A stretch of 64,000 bases of DNA. It comes from Indibacter alkaliphilus LW1 (GTDB taxonomy: Bacteria > Bacteroidota > Bacteroidia > Cytophagales > Cyclobacteriaceae). The position numbers and the translations under genes were made by a program. Each line of letters starts with the position of its first letter. Position 1 is the first letter of the stretch. The notes beneath the pieces are model-generated. The model was not told where the DNA came from. It made no database searches and saw nothing but the letters and a program-made list of their open reading frames with translations. The stretch spans positions 1 through 64,000 of the forward strand of contig NZ_ALWO02000025.1 in NCBI RefSeq assembly GCF_000295935.2, in the 5' to 3' direction. This document shows, one piece after another, positions 53,733 to 62,404 of the stretch.

Positions 53733-54040
53733 AAGTTTACTGGCTTGAACTTGCCGAAAATAAACTAGAAGATATCTACGGTTATTATTCCATAAGAGCT
53801 AGTAAAAGAGTTGCTGAAAAATTAGTTAACGGAATTGTTGATAGTACTATTAAACTTAAGAATCAGCCAGAAGTTGGGCCTATTGAGTTAAGTTTAGAAA
53901 AAAGGCCACAAAAATTCAGATATTTAATTTATAAAAATTACAAAATAGTTTATTGGATCAACAAAGAATTTAATCGTGTAGAAATAGCCAATGTTTTTGA
54001 TACAAGGCTAAATCCTGATAAAATAAATGAAACAAAATAG
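53723..54040 (+). CDS. RelE/ParE family toxin
   Basis: The 105-residue protein has the ParE/RelE pattern: VYWLELAENKLEDIYGYYSIRASKRVAEKLVNGIV, then RKFRYLIYKNYKIVYWINKEFNRVEIANVFDTRLNP, whose late strand R-x-Y-LIYKNYKIVYW and DTR motif are typical. It would inhibit gyrase (ParE) or cut mRNA (RelE); the sequence does not decide between them. Confidence 0.87.
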   Translation: MALEVYWLELAENKLEDIYGYYSIRASKRVAEKLVNGIVDSTIKLKNQPEVGPIELSLEKRPQKFRYLIYKNYKIVYWINKEFNRVEIANVFDTRLNPDKINETK

Positions 54041-54429
54041 GGAGGTAAAATATAAATAAACATCACTTTTTGATTTCGACTCCCACAATATTCTCAGCAT
54101 TCATTCGCATATAAGCATTCATCTTCATTCGCCCGCTTTGAACTTGCTTACTGACAGGTAGAGCTGGCATACCTTACACTTTTTCAGCAAGCCTTAATGT
54201 AAAGAAAATTTGAATTCTTTTACATTGTATTGGCTTAATGTTAAGAATTTCTCATTTTTTTGTTAGCTACCATATGAGTTTGGACTATATGATATTTGAG
54301 CCGATTAAAAACATTATTCGGCTCACTGGAATCAATAAAAAACTAAAAACCAATCCAATCCCTGAGAAATTCCTTTCAACAAACTGGTATTAAAATAAAC
54401 CCTACCTTTGTCCTGAAAACCGATTGATC
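54041..54429. other. Gap upstream of the helicase
   Basis: No gene is evident. There is an A/T-rich imperfect inverted repeat near 54195-54235 (TTAATGTAAAGAA with TTCTTTTACATT), a hairpin GAGCCGA/TCGGCTC at 54299-54325, and the helicase -7 box. Confidence 0.5.
54403..54410 (+). promoter_or_regulatory. -7 box of the helicase promoter
   Basis: TACCTTTG matches TAnnTTTG 20 bases before the ATG at 54430. The -33 box is weak. Confidence 0.45.
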
Positions 54430-55563
54430 ATGAACTTTTCAGACCTGGGCTTATCTCCCGACATCTTACAAGCCATCCAAAAAGCAAATTACGAAAAACC
54501 TTATCCCATACAGGTGGAAGCCATTCCAGCCATTTTGCAAAAAAGGGATTTGCTGGGCCTGGCACAGACTGGATCCGGCAAAACAGCCGCTTACATCCTT
54601 CCCATACTGGAGGAATTGCAGAAATCCTCCATCCACAAAAGCAGATCAGTCCCTGTCCTGATCATAGTACCTACAAGGGAACTCGCAGCCCAGGTAGAGG
54701 AAGTCATCCGGATGTTCGGTAAGTTTTTACCTAGAAAAGTAAAAAGCAACGCGGTCTTTGGTGGAGTATCCATCAATCCCCAAATGATCAAACTCAACGG
54801 TACGGACATCTTAGTGGCTACACCTGGCAGGCTTCTGGATCTGATTGCTAGAAACGCCATTTCCATCTCCGATCTGAAAACCCTTGTATTGGATGAAGCT
54901 GATAAAGTGCTCAATCTCGGGTTCAAGGCAGAGTTGGATGAAATCCTCTCCCGCCTACCTAAGAAAAGACAAAACCTGCTCTTTTCTGCCACTATGGAAG
55001 ACTCGGTAGGCCAATTGATTGATAGACTGCTACAGAATCCGGTAAAAATTGAAGTCAAACCGGAAGAAATCACACCTGAACTCATCAACCAAACTGCCTA
55101 CTTGGTAGCCCAAGAGAAAAAGGGACCGCTTTTGAGGCATTTGATACAGGAGGGAGATTGGAAGCAGGTATTGGTCTTTGCTTCCTCTATCCGAACAGCT
55201 GATAACCTGACAGCAAAGCTGAATAAAAACGGCATACAGGCCATGGCTTTCCATGGTGACAAAAGTCAGGGAGCCAGGACAGAGGCCTTGAAGCAATTCA
55301 AAGGAGGAACACTTCGTGTACTTGTTGCAACAGATCTTGCGGCAAGAGGGATAGACATACAATTTTTGCCCCATGTAGTCAATTTCGAACTCCCAAGATC
55401 ACCCAAGGATTACATCCACCGGATAGGAAGAACTGGCAGGGCGGGAGCTTCAGGGGAAGCCATTTCCCTGATTACTGAAGAAGATAGACACCATTGGAAA
55501 GTAATCCAAAAGAAAATGAAGCGCTGGGTAGAACTGGTAGATACGGACAACCTGGATTTTTGA
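54430..55563 (+). CDS. DEAD-box RNA helicase (RhlE-like)
   Basis: All core motifs are present: Q motif (YPIQVEAIP), motif I AQTGSGKTAAY, PTRELA, TPGR, DEAD (VLDEADKVL), SAT, then VATDLAARGID and HRIGRTGRAG. I start at ATG 54430; a TTG two codons upstream is not needed. At 377 residues it is a minimal core without the long basic tail of many RhlE proteins. It unwinds RNA, probably in ribosome assembly or cold response. Confidence 0.94.
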   Translation: MNFSDLGLSPDILQAIQKANYEKPYPIQVEAIPAILQKRDLLGLAQTGSGKTAAYILPILEELQKSSIHKSRSVPVLIIVPTRELAAQVEEVIRMFGKFLPRKVKSNAVFGGVSINPQMIKLNGTDILVATPGRLLDLIARNAISISDLKTLVLDEADKVLNLGFKAELDEILSRLPKKRQNLLFSATMEDSVGQLIDRLLQNPVKIEVKPEEITPELINQTAYLVAQEKKGPLLRHLIQEGDWKQVLVFASSIRTADNLTAKLNKNGIQAMAFHGDKSQGARTEALKQFKGGTLRVLVATDLAARGIDIQFLPHVVNFELPRSPKDYIHRIGRTGRAGASGEAISLITEEDRHHWKVIQKKMKRWVELVDTDNLDF

Positions 55564-55568
55564 AAAAA

Positions 55569-56675
55569 TCAATTCTGCAAAAGCAGGTGGTATCGGGTTC
55601 CTTTCAATTCACCGGTTTTATAAAGCACTCCCATCTCTACCAAATCTTGCAAATCTCTCGTTGCAGTTGCTCTACTGGCAGAAGTGATGGTGACATAATT
55701 TTTTAAGCTTAGCCCACCTTTAAAACCATCTGGCCCTTCCTTAAACATCCTATTCAGGAGCTTGGCCTGCCTTGGATTCAATCTACCTTCAACTTTTTGG
55801 AATAGTTTTGATTTAATAACAATAAATTCAACAAGAGACATACTTCTCTTTTGTGCTAACAGTACTGTTTCTGTAAAATATTCCAACCAACCTGTTATTT
55901 CAAGGCTTTGATTGTTTCTTGCAAGAGCTTCATAATAGTCTTTCCTGTACTTTTCTATAGTATGGGATAAAGCAATTAAGCTTGGTCTTCCAAGCCCTTC
56001 TGAAAGGGCCTTCTCTGCAATGGCCCTACCTATTCTCCCGTTCCCATCTTCCAAAGGGTGAATAGATACAAAATAGAGGTGGGCGATTCCAGCCCTAATG
56101 ATAGGGTGTAAAGGCACTGAGCCTTTTGGAGATGTAGCCTCAAACCAACCCAAAAACCTGTTCATTTCATTCCTTACTAATTCGGAAGGAGGAGCCTCAA
56201 AATGCACAACTGGCCTTCCTATAGGACCTGAAACCACCTGCATGGCTTCGGAACCACTCCTATATGAACCAATGTTTTTAAGGTCTCTTCTTCCGTTACA
56301 AAGCATTCTATGCCAGGTAAAAATAACTTCATGACTCAAAGGTTCATCAATAGAACGATATAAACTCCCCATCATTTCTGAAATACCATATTCAGCAGCG
56401 GAGGGTCGCCTTGCATCTTCTTGCAGACCAAATTGTCTCCGAATAGATGACTGAATACTCTCTCTATTAAAAAATTCACCTTCTATTTCTGATGTCTTTA
56501 ATGCTTCATCAGTTAGCAGCTCAAATTTCAACTCAAGCTGATCTGTAGGAGAAATGTGTTTCATTATACCTAGTAGTTGGCCAGCATTATGAAAAAAATC
56601 ATCCAATGAATCCGATAACGAAGTGACTTCGAATACAAAGTCTGGCCAGTTCTTTTTTTGCCAATTCCAGCTCAT
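55569..56675 (-). CDS. Fic protein with N-terminal autoinhibitory motif
   Basis: The N-terminal DUF4172 region (WNWQKKNWPDFVF) contains TSEIEG, fitting the (S/T)xxxE(G/N) inhibitory helix of class II Fic proteins. The Fic core is HPLEDGNGRIGR near residue 210, with all catalytic residues. A C-terminal winged helix (ISASRATATRDLQDLVEMGVL type) follows. It should transfer AMP to a protein target once the inhibitory Glu is displaced. Its stop faces the helicase stop five bases away. Confidence 0.9.
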   Translation of the reverse strand: MSWNWQKKNWPDFVFEVTSLSDSLDDFFHNAGQLLGIMKHISPTDQLELKFELLTDEALKTSEIEGEFFNRESIQSSIRRQFGLQEDARRPSAAEYGISEMMGSLYRSIDEPLSHEVIFTWHRMLCNGRRDLKNIGSYRSGSEAMQVVSGPIGRPVVHFEAPPSELVRNEMNRFLGWFEATSPKGSVPLHPIIRAGIAHLYFVSIHPLEDGNGRIGRAIAEKALSEGLGRPSLIALSHTIEKYRKDYYEALARNNQSLEITGWLEYFTETVLLAQKRSMSLVEFIVIKSKLFQKVEGRLNPRQAKLLNRMFKEGPDGFKGGLSLKNYVTITSASRATATRDLQDLVEMGVLYKTGELKGTRYHLLLQN

Positions 56676-56750
56676 GAGTTATAAATGAGTATTTTATAAC
56701 TCAAAAATAAGCAATATTTGAGTTATAAATCAAAAAATATAAATCAGAGA

Positions 56751-56984
56751 TCAGGATGAGACCTTTATCCTGATGAAACTGACCTCATCGTCCACATTTT
56801 CAAAAATCCAGATCATCCCGTCCTTTACAAAATGAAAATTCGGACTTTTGGTCAACTGTGGCACCTTGATTTCATGCAGGACCTCAAACTCCTTGTTCAT
56901 AATCACCAAATAGGTTTCTGCTGAAGGAGCTGCCTGGTCCTCATTCCCTTTCTCTTTGTAAGCAAATCTATAAAAAACTTCATT
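56751..56984 (-). pseudogene. C-terminal remnant of a DUF4221-type protein
   Basis: A minus-strand frame of 77 codons without an ATG at its head reads NEVFYRFAYKEKGNED, then ETYLVIMNKEFEVLHEIKVP and KDGMIWIFENVDDEVSFIRIKVSS before the stop. This matches the end of the beta-propeller DUF4221 proteins of Cyclobacteriaceae, which are about 380 residues. The upstream 80 percent is missing, and the frame begins right at the stop of the desaturase gene, marking a deletion or recombination joint. Confidence 0.6.
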
Positions 56985-56988
56985 TCAT

Positions 56989-58278
56989 TCAAGTACCCGC
57001 TGCAAAGGACTGAGCAGGCACTTCTTTTACCGACTGTTTTGATTCCTTCTGAATCAGCCATACAGTCATGAGGAAAGAAAGCAGCAAAAATGCCAATACA
57101 GTATATCCAGCTCCCGGGATCAAAGCATCCAGACCAAACCAGCCTCCCGTCCAATAAAACAAGCCAAAGCCCATCGTCAACCTCAGCACTTCCGCAGGAA
57201 TGGATATTTTAGACTTATCCATCAGACTGGTGTAGGCAAAAATAGACACCATCATAAAGACCGCATACAGCATTACTTCCAGGTATTGGAAATTGACAAA
57301 ACTGATCAAAACATGGAACACCATTCCAAATGCCACAATCATTTGTACCCAAGACCAGACCAAGAGCTGCCTGGAAGGCTTGCTGTCATATTTGACCTGA
57401 TCGAAGGCATTTTTCCAATATGCCCAAGGATACCTTTCTGCTACATCGGAAGGCCTCCATCCGGTAGGCATAAACCAGATCCTGAGCTTGTCCCACCAGC
57501 TTTTGGTTCTCCAGGCATCCTGTATCAAGGCCCAAAAATGCACATAATTGATGATCAGGGGATTCCATGTATTAACAGGTTTTTTCACCCCATAGACAGG
57601 TGGCTCTTCCTCCCGTTCTTCCTGAAAAGTGCCAAAAATCTTGTCCCAAAAAATAAAAATCTGCCCAAGATTTTTATCCAGATATATGTCATTGATGGCA
57701 TGGTGCACCCGGTGATGTGAAGGTGTCACGATGATGTGTTCCAAAAAGCCCATTTTATCGATAAGACGGGTATGGTACCAAAACTGAGCGAAAAGATGTA
57801 TAGGCGCTATGATGGCCACAACTTCCGCAGGTATTCCCAAAAATGCCATGGGGATATAGAGAAAAAAATAAATCCCGATAATGGCCGAAATGGATTGCCT
57901 CAGAGCACAACTTAAATTAAATTCCTCCGAACTGTGATGCACGATATGCCTGTTCCAGAATGCATTCACTTTATGGTCGAATCTATGGCTCCAATATCCG
58001 ACAAAGTCTATTCCTATAAAGGCCAGCACATATACCAAGAAAGTACTTTTAATGTCAAACAGTGCAACTTTATCCACCAACCAAGCATAAGATACTATGG
58101 CTATGGATAAGCCCATCAGGTTTTTCAGGGTGTTGGTCATTCCCGAACTGAGAGAGGAGATGGTGTCCATGCCTCTATTGACCTGCTTTTTCATTTTGCG
58201 CGCAGCAAATTCTTCAATAATGATCAGGAGAAGAAAAAACGGTATTGCAAAGGATAGGGCTTTGGCGTAGAGTTCCAT
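56989..58278 (-). CDS. Sterol desaturase/fatty acid hydroxylase family membrane protein
   Basis: Several hydrophobic segments surround the di-iron His clusters HRFDH (near residue 98), HIVHHSSEE (near 112) and HHRVHHAIND (near 187). After residue 290 come four or so further membrane helices, giving 429 residues rather than the usual 270-300. These enzymes hydroxylate or desaturate lipids with O2; the substrate is unknown. Its last codons abut the DUF4221 remnant. Confidence 0.88.
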   Translation of the reverse strand: MELYAKALSFAIPFFLLLIIIEEFAARKMKKQVNRGMDTISSLSSGMTNTLKNLMGLSIAIVSYAWLVDKVALFDIKSTFLVYVLAFIGIDFVGYWSHRFDHKVNAFWNRHIVHHSSEEFNLSCALRQSISAIIGIYFFLYIPMAFLGIPAEVVAIIAPIHLFAQFWYHTRLIDKMGFLEHIIVTPSHHRVHHAINDIYLDKNLGQIFIFWDKIFGTFQEEREEEPPVYGVKKPVNTWNPLIINYVHFWALIQDAWRTKSWWDKLRIWFMPTGWRPSDVAERYPWAYWKNAFDQVKYDSKPSRQLLVWSWVQMIVAFGMVFHVLISFVNFQYLEVMLYAVFMMVSIFAYTSLMDKSKISIPAEVLRLTMGFGLFYWTGGWFGLDALIPGAGYTVLAFLLLSFLMTVWLIQKESKQSVKEVPAQSFAAGT

Positions 58279-58533
58279 TGGGTTTATATACTTGTTAATC
58301 AGATAACAAATTAAGGCAGATCCAGTTCAAATTCAAGTTTTTGAATAAGTTCATAAAAAAGGAGGGATAAAAAATAACATGGTTAACAATTCCCTCCCTT
58401 GGCTCCGTAAAATTTTGCAGTGCAAAAGTTATTAAATCACCCATTGTAAAATTACACATTATAAAAACACCAAAACATCCCCTGTACAGGGTATTTTTAT
58501 TGGTTCTTTCCAGCAATTTAAGCTGGTTTTTAG

Positions 58534-59082
58534 TCAATCTTCCTTCCCCGAACCTTTAAAATGATCCTCTTTATCAGCAAAAAGAACATTGAAAGTGGTC
58601 AAAGAACCATAGATTCTTGTAATATATTGCTGGAGATGTATCCTTTCCTCATCATCTAGTTTAGGGTGGTTATTGATGTTTTGCTCAAGTACTCTAAGCT
58701 TTTCCCTTACCATCACGATTTTATGAAAGAAGGTTTTAATTGAGATTTCCTTATTGCTCAATTCAGAATTGAAGGGATTGAAAACAAGTGTTCCATTGAT
58801 CCATTTATGGGCCATGCTAAGCTTGGGAGCTTCTTCTTTGGCTTGTACCTTACGAAGAACACTTTCCATTGCTTTTTCAATGTCCATAATAGTAATGGGT
58901 TGATATTCCGCCTCTTTTTTCTCTACCAATTCAAAATTAGGAAAGTCTCTTGCTATGGTTTTCACCTCAGCAATAAAATTGAAATAGATTTTATAGTAAG
59001 ACAAGTCTACCTCTACAATCACTCCCTTTCCAAATTTGGGATGTCTGATCTGACTCCCGATTCCTAAATCCATTGTTGCCAT
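58534..59082 (-). CDS. Conserved-looking hypothetical protein, 182 aa
   Basis: Residues 5-40 (DLGIGSQIRHPKFGKGVIVEVDLSYYKIYF) look like the small Tudor/KOW-like barrel seen at the end of UvrD/PcrA helicases (HxxFGxGxV). The rest is a charged helical region. It might bind nucleic acid or RNA polymerase, but I cannot name the family. It is transcribed alone. Confidence 0.75.
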   Translation of the reverse strand: MATMDLGIGSQIRHPKFGKGVIVEVDLSYYKIYFNFIAEVKTIARDFPNFELVEKKEAEYQPITIMDIEKAMESVLRKVQAKEEAPKLSMAHKWINGTLVFNPFNSELSNKEISIKTFFHKIVMVREKLRVLEQNINNHPKLDDEERIHLQQYITRIYGSLTTFNVLFADKEDHFKGSGKED

Positions 59083-59336
59083 ATTTAGTCACTTTTACAG
59101 TCTGCCAAAATAGCAATCTCTTTTAAACAAAACCCTTTTTTTATGTATATTCTTAGACTCAATTAGACCATTTGAAGGAATTATCATGCCAATCGAAAAT
59201 AACAACAATATTTCCCCTCCATGGAATGATATTTGTTAAAAAATATAAAATAAATTAATTTAAGACTTTTTCGAAATTTTATTCTGAAAAGCAGCGTAAA
59301 ATAATTAATCTAAATATCAACAAAACCAAAAACATT

Positions 59337-60160
59337 ATGCAAGCCTCAAAGCTTCTCATTAAATATGGTGGGAATGCAATGATCAATGCCTCTTTGCAAC
59401 AACAAATTGCAGAAGTAATCTACAAATTAAAAAGCCAAGGCCACCAGGTATCTGTGGTACATGGAGGAGGTCCTTTTATCAACCAATCTTTAGACAGTGC
59501 TGGGATCCAATCGGAGTTTATCCTTGGACAACGAAAAACCAGTCCTGAAGCCATGCAAGAGATTCAAAAAACACTTATTGGTGAAGTCAATGCCAATCTG
59601 GTCTCTGCCTTTTGTAATGCAGGTTCAGAAGCCATAGGAATCTCAGGTCTTGATGCAGGAATGGTCCAGGTCAAAACAAAAAACTAAGCTTTAGCCTTCC
59701 TGAAGGTGGCACTGAAATTACAGACTTGGGACGGGTCGGCGAAATAGAAAATATCAAGCCCAGGTTATTGGAAAATTTGATGAATGCTGATTTCGTACCT
59801 GTCATGGCTTGTATCGCCAGAGATAAGGAGGGAAACAGCATGAATGTCAATGCAGATGACTTTGCAGGTGCAATAGCTGCAGCCATTCAGGCTGACTTTT
59901 ATATCTCGCTTACAGATGTAGACGGACTTTATGCCAATTATCCTGATCCGAAATCAATCCTCAGTGAAGTCAAATTGGATACATTAGCCTCCCTGTACGG
60001 GCAGGTAATTCAAGGAGGCATGATTCCTAAAATCCAATCTTGTGAAAAAGCACTGAAAAACGGGGTGAAAAATGTACTCATCCTTAATGGAACCCAACCT
60101 TCCCAATTGGATGATTTCTTTCAGAAAGGAATCAAATCAGGAACAACACTAACTCACTAA
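59337..60160 (+). pseudogene. argB: Acetylglutamate kinase, split by a one-base deletion
   Basis: The first frame (to 59687) has LIKYGGNAM, VVHGGGPFINQ and ISGLDAGMVQVKTK, then stops at AAC TAA. The second frame carries on exactly with KLSFSLPEGG, NVNADDFAGAIAAAIQAD, LTDVDGLYAN and GGMIPKIQSCEKAL. The break is in a run of six A at 59678-59683; seven would restore one kinase of about 274 residues. It heads argBDCJ. A true lesion would block arginine synthesis, so sequencing error or slippage deserves testing. Confidence 0.88.
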
Positions 60161-60163
60161 ACC

Positions 60164-61360
60164 ATGGAAAATAAAGATTTACATATCAAAGATCAGCAGT
60201 TCTATTTACCAACTTTCAAAAGGATTCCTTTGACCTTTATCAAAGGCATTGGATCCAGACTTTGGGATGTAGAAAATAAGGAGTACATAGATCTCCTTGC
60301 CGGAATTGCTGTAAACAATGTAGGACATTGCCACCCGAAAGTAGTCAAAGCCATACAAGAACAGGCTGCAGACCTCATGCACATTTCCAACTTTTTTGTA
60401 AGCCCACCTCAGGTAGCTTTAGCTGAACTGCTGGTCAACCTTTCGGGCTTAGAGCGGGTATTTTTTACCAACAGTGGCGCTGAATCTGTTGAAGGAGCCA
60501 TTAAGATTGCCAGAAGGTATGCCCACAGCAAAGGAAGAGGCGGAAAAATCATCTCCATGCACAATTCATTTCATGGCAGAACACTAGCCACCATAGCTAC
60601 AGGTCAGCCCAAATACCAAGAAGGATTTGGCCCAATGCCAAAAGGCTTTATTCAGGTTCCTTTCAATGATTTTGCAGCTATTGAAAAAGAAATCACTGAA
60701 GACGTGGCCGCTGTTATTTTGGAGCCTATTCAGGGAGAAGGAGGTATCAGACCGGCCGATCCGGAATATCTCAAAGCGGTGAAATCACTTTGCGAAAAAA
60801 ATGATATTGTACTGATATTTGACGAAATTCAATCTGGAATAGCCAGAACTGGTGAATGGTTTGCCAAAGATATCTATGGTATACAGCCAGACATCATGAC
60901 TTTGGCGAAAGGATTGGGAGGTGGTATGCCCATAGGTGCGTTTATGTGTAATGAAAAAATAGCTTCTGCCATCCAATTTGGAGATCATGGTACTACATTC
61001 GGCGGCAATCCACTTGCAACTGCGGCTGCTTTGGCTACCCTCCAGGTAATCGTGGAAGAAAATCTGATTCAGGCTGCCAAGTCCAAAGGTAAGTGGCTCA
61101 AAGAACAGCTTTCGACTTTAAAAGAACAAACAGGCTTGATCCATGAAGTAAGAGGTGAAGGATTGATGCTTGGTGTAGAATTGCAGATTCCAGCTGCCGA
61201 GCTGGTTCAAAGACTCCTTAAAGCAGGCTTCATAGCCAATGCTACAGCAGGAAATGTTTTACGCTTAGTACCGCCTCTGAACATTCCGGATGAGGATTTG
61301 GAAAAATTCATCGAAGTCCTAAGAGTAGAAATCAAAAAACTTGAAATCGAACAAAAATGA
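60164..61360 (+). CDS. argD: Acetylornithine aminotransferase
   Basis: This class III PLP aminotransferase has the usual blocks: NSGAESVEGAIKIARRYA, FHGRTLATI, ILEPIQGEGGI, IFDEIQSGIARTG and the PLP lysine in TLAKGLGGGMPIGA. Length (398) is normal. It transaminates N-acetylglutamate semialdehyde. It starts 4 bases after argB and overlaps argC by four bases. Confidence 0.94.
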   Translation: MENKDLHIKDQQFYLPTFKRIPLTFIKGIGSRLWDVENKEYIDLLAGIAVNNVGHCHPKVVKAIQEQAADLMHISNFFVSPPQVALAELLVNLSGLERVFFTNSGAESVEGAIKIARRYAHSKGRGGKIISMHNSFHGRTLATIATGQPKYQEGFGPMPKGFIQVPFNDFAAIEKEITEDVAAVILEPIQGEGGIRPADPEYLKAVKSLCEKNDIVLIFDEIQSGIARTGEWFAKDIYGIQPDIMTLAKGLGGGMPIGAFMCNEKIASAIQFGDHGTTFGGNPLATAAALATLQVIVEENLIQAAKSKGKWLKEQLSTLKEQTGLIHEVRGEGLMLGVELQIPAAELVQRLLKAGFIANATAGNVLRLVPPLNIPDEDLEKFIEVLRVEIKKLEIEQK

Positions 61361-62400
61361 AAACTTCAAAATATAAAGTAGCCATCGTAGGTGCTTCGGG
61401 ATTCACTGGGTCTGAACTGACCCGTTTACTGGCCGGACATCCAGATATCGAGATAGCTCATATCACTTCTGAAAGCCATGCCGGGAAGGCATTTTCGGAA
61501 CTTCACCCTCAGTTTTTTCAAATAGTGGATCTTCCACTTGAAAAAGCCACTGTCATCGATGATGCAGAGCTGGATGTTATTTTCCTAGCCTTGCCCCATG
61601 GAGTTTCTATGGATTTTGTAAAAAGGTGGAAAAACAAAAACGCAAAAATCATCGACCTTTCAGGAGATTTTCGGTTGAGCAGCCCCAAGATATATGAGTC
61701 CTGGTATGGAAAAGACCATACATTTGAGGAAGGTTTTGGATCAGCAGTTTATGGATTACCGGAACTGAAAGCTGAAGAAGTCAAAGAAAGTAATCTGATC
61801 GCCAATCCAGGTTGCTATCCTACAGCATCTATTCTTAGTGTGGCACCCTTATTTGCAGCTGACCTGATAGAAGAAGGCAGCTTGATCATTGATGCCAAGT
61901 CAGGTTTGACCGGCGCTGGGATCAAGGCAAGTGCTACCACCCACTTTTCCAATGTCAATGACAATTTCAAAGCCTACGGAGTTGGCGTACACAGACATAC
62001 TGTTGAAATAGAAGAACAGCTTTCTAATTTGTCAGGAGGCAAAGTAAGGGTGCAGTTCACACCGCACCTTATTCCGGCTGATAGAGGGATTTTGGTGACA
62101 GCCTATGCCAAACCCAGGCAAGAAATGGATTCTCACAAGCTAGTTGAAATTTATCAGGATTTTTACCGGGATAAACCTTTTGTAAGGGTAAGGAAAAATG
62201 TACCAAGCATCAAAGATGTTAGAGGAAGTCACTATTGTGATGTGTTTCCATTTTGGGACAAAAGAACCGAAAGAATTATCAGCATAGCAGTCATAGACAA
62301 CCTGCTCAAGGGTGCTGCCTCAGAAGCAGTACATAATATGAACCTGATGCTTGGACTAAATGAACAATCAGGCCTAAACCAAATCCCATTAAGACCTTAA
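61357..62400 (+). CDS. argC: N-acetyl-gamma-glutamyl-phosphate reductase
   Basis: The NADP fold opens VAIVGASGFTGSELTRLL, and the nucleophile Cys lies in ANPGCYPTASIL near residue 150. HFSNVNDNFKAYGVGVHRHTVEIEEQL carries the catalytic His. It reduces acetylglutamyl phosphate, the argB product. It overlaps argD by an ATGA and precedes argJ by 4 bases. Confidence 0.95.
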   Translation: MKTSKYKVAIVGASGFTGSELTRLLAGHPDIEIAHITSESHAGKAFSELHPQFFQIVDLPLEKATVIDDAELDVIFLALPHGVSMDFVKRWKNKNAKIIDLSGDFRLSSPKIYESWYGKDHTFEEGFGSAVYGLPELKAEEVKESNLIANPGCYPTASILSVAPLFAADLIEEGSLIIDAKSGLTGAGIKASATTHFSNVNDNFKAYGVGVHRHTVEIEEQLSNLSGGKVRVQFTPHLIPADRGILVTAYAKPRQEMDSHKLVEIYQDFYRDKPFVRVRKNVPSIKDVRGSHYCDVFPFWDKRTERIISIAVIDNLLKGAASEAVHNMNLMLGLNEQSGLNQIPLRP

Positions 62401-62404
62401 AATC

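Noticed and set aside
58295-58537. 80-codon frame on the minus strand between the hypothetical and the desaturase
   Set aside because: It has low-complexity, Phe/Asn/Leu-rich sequence with no family features and sits in an A/T-rich gap.
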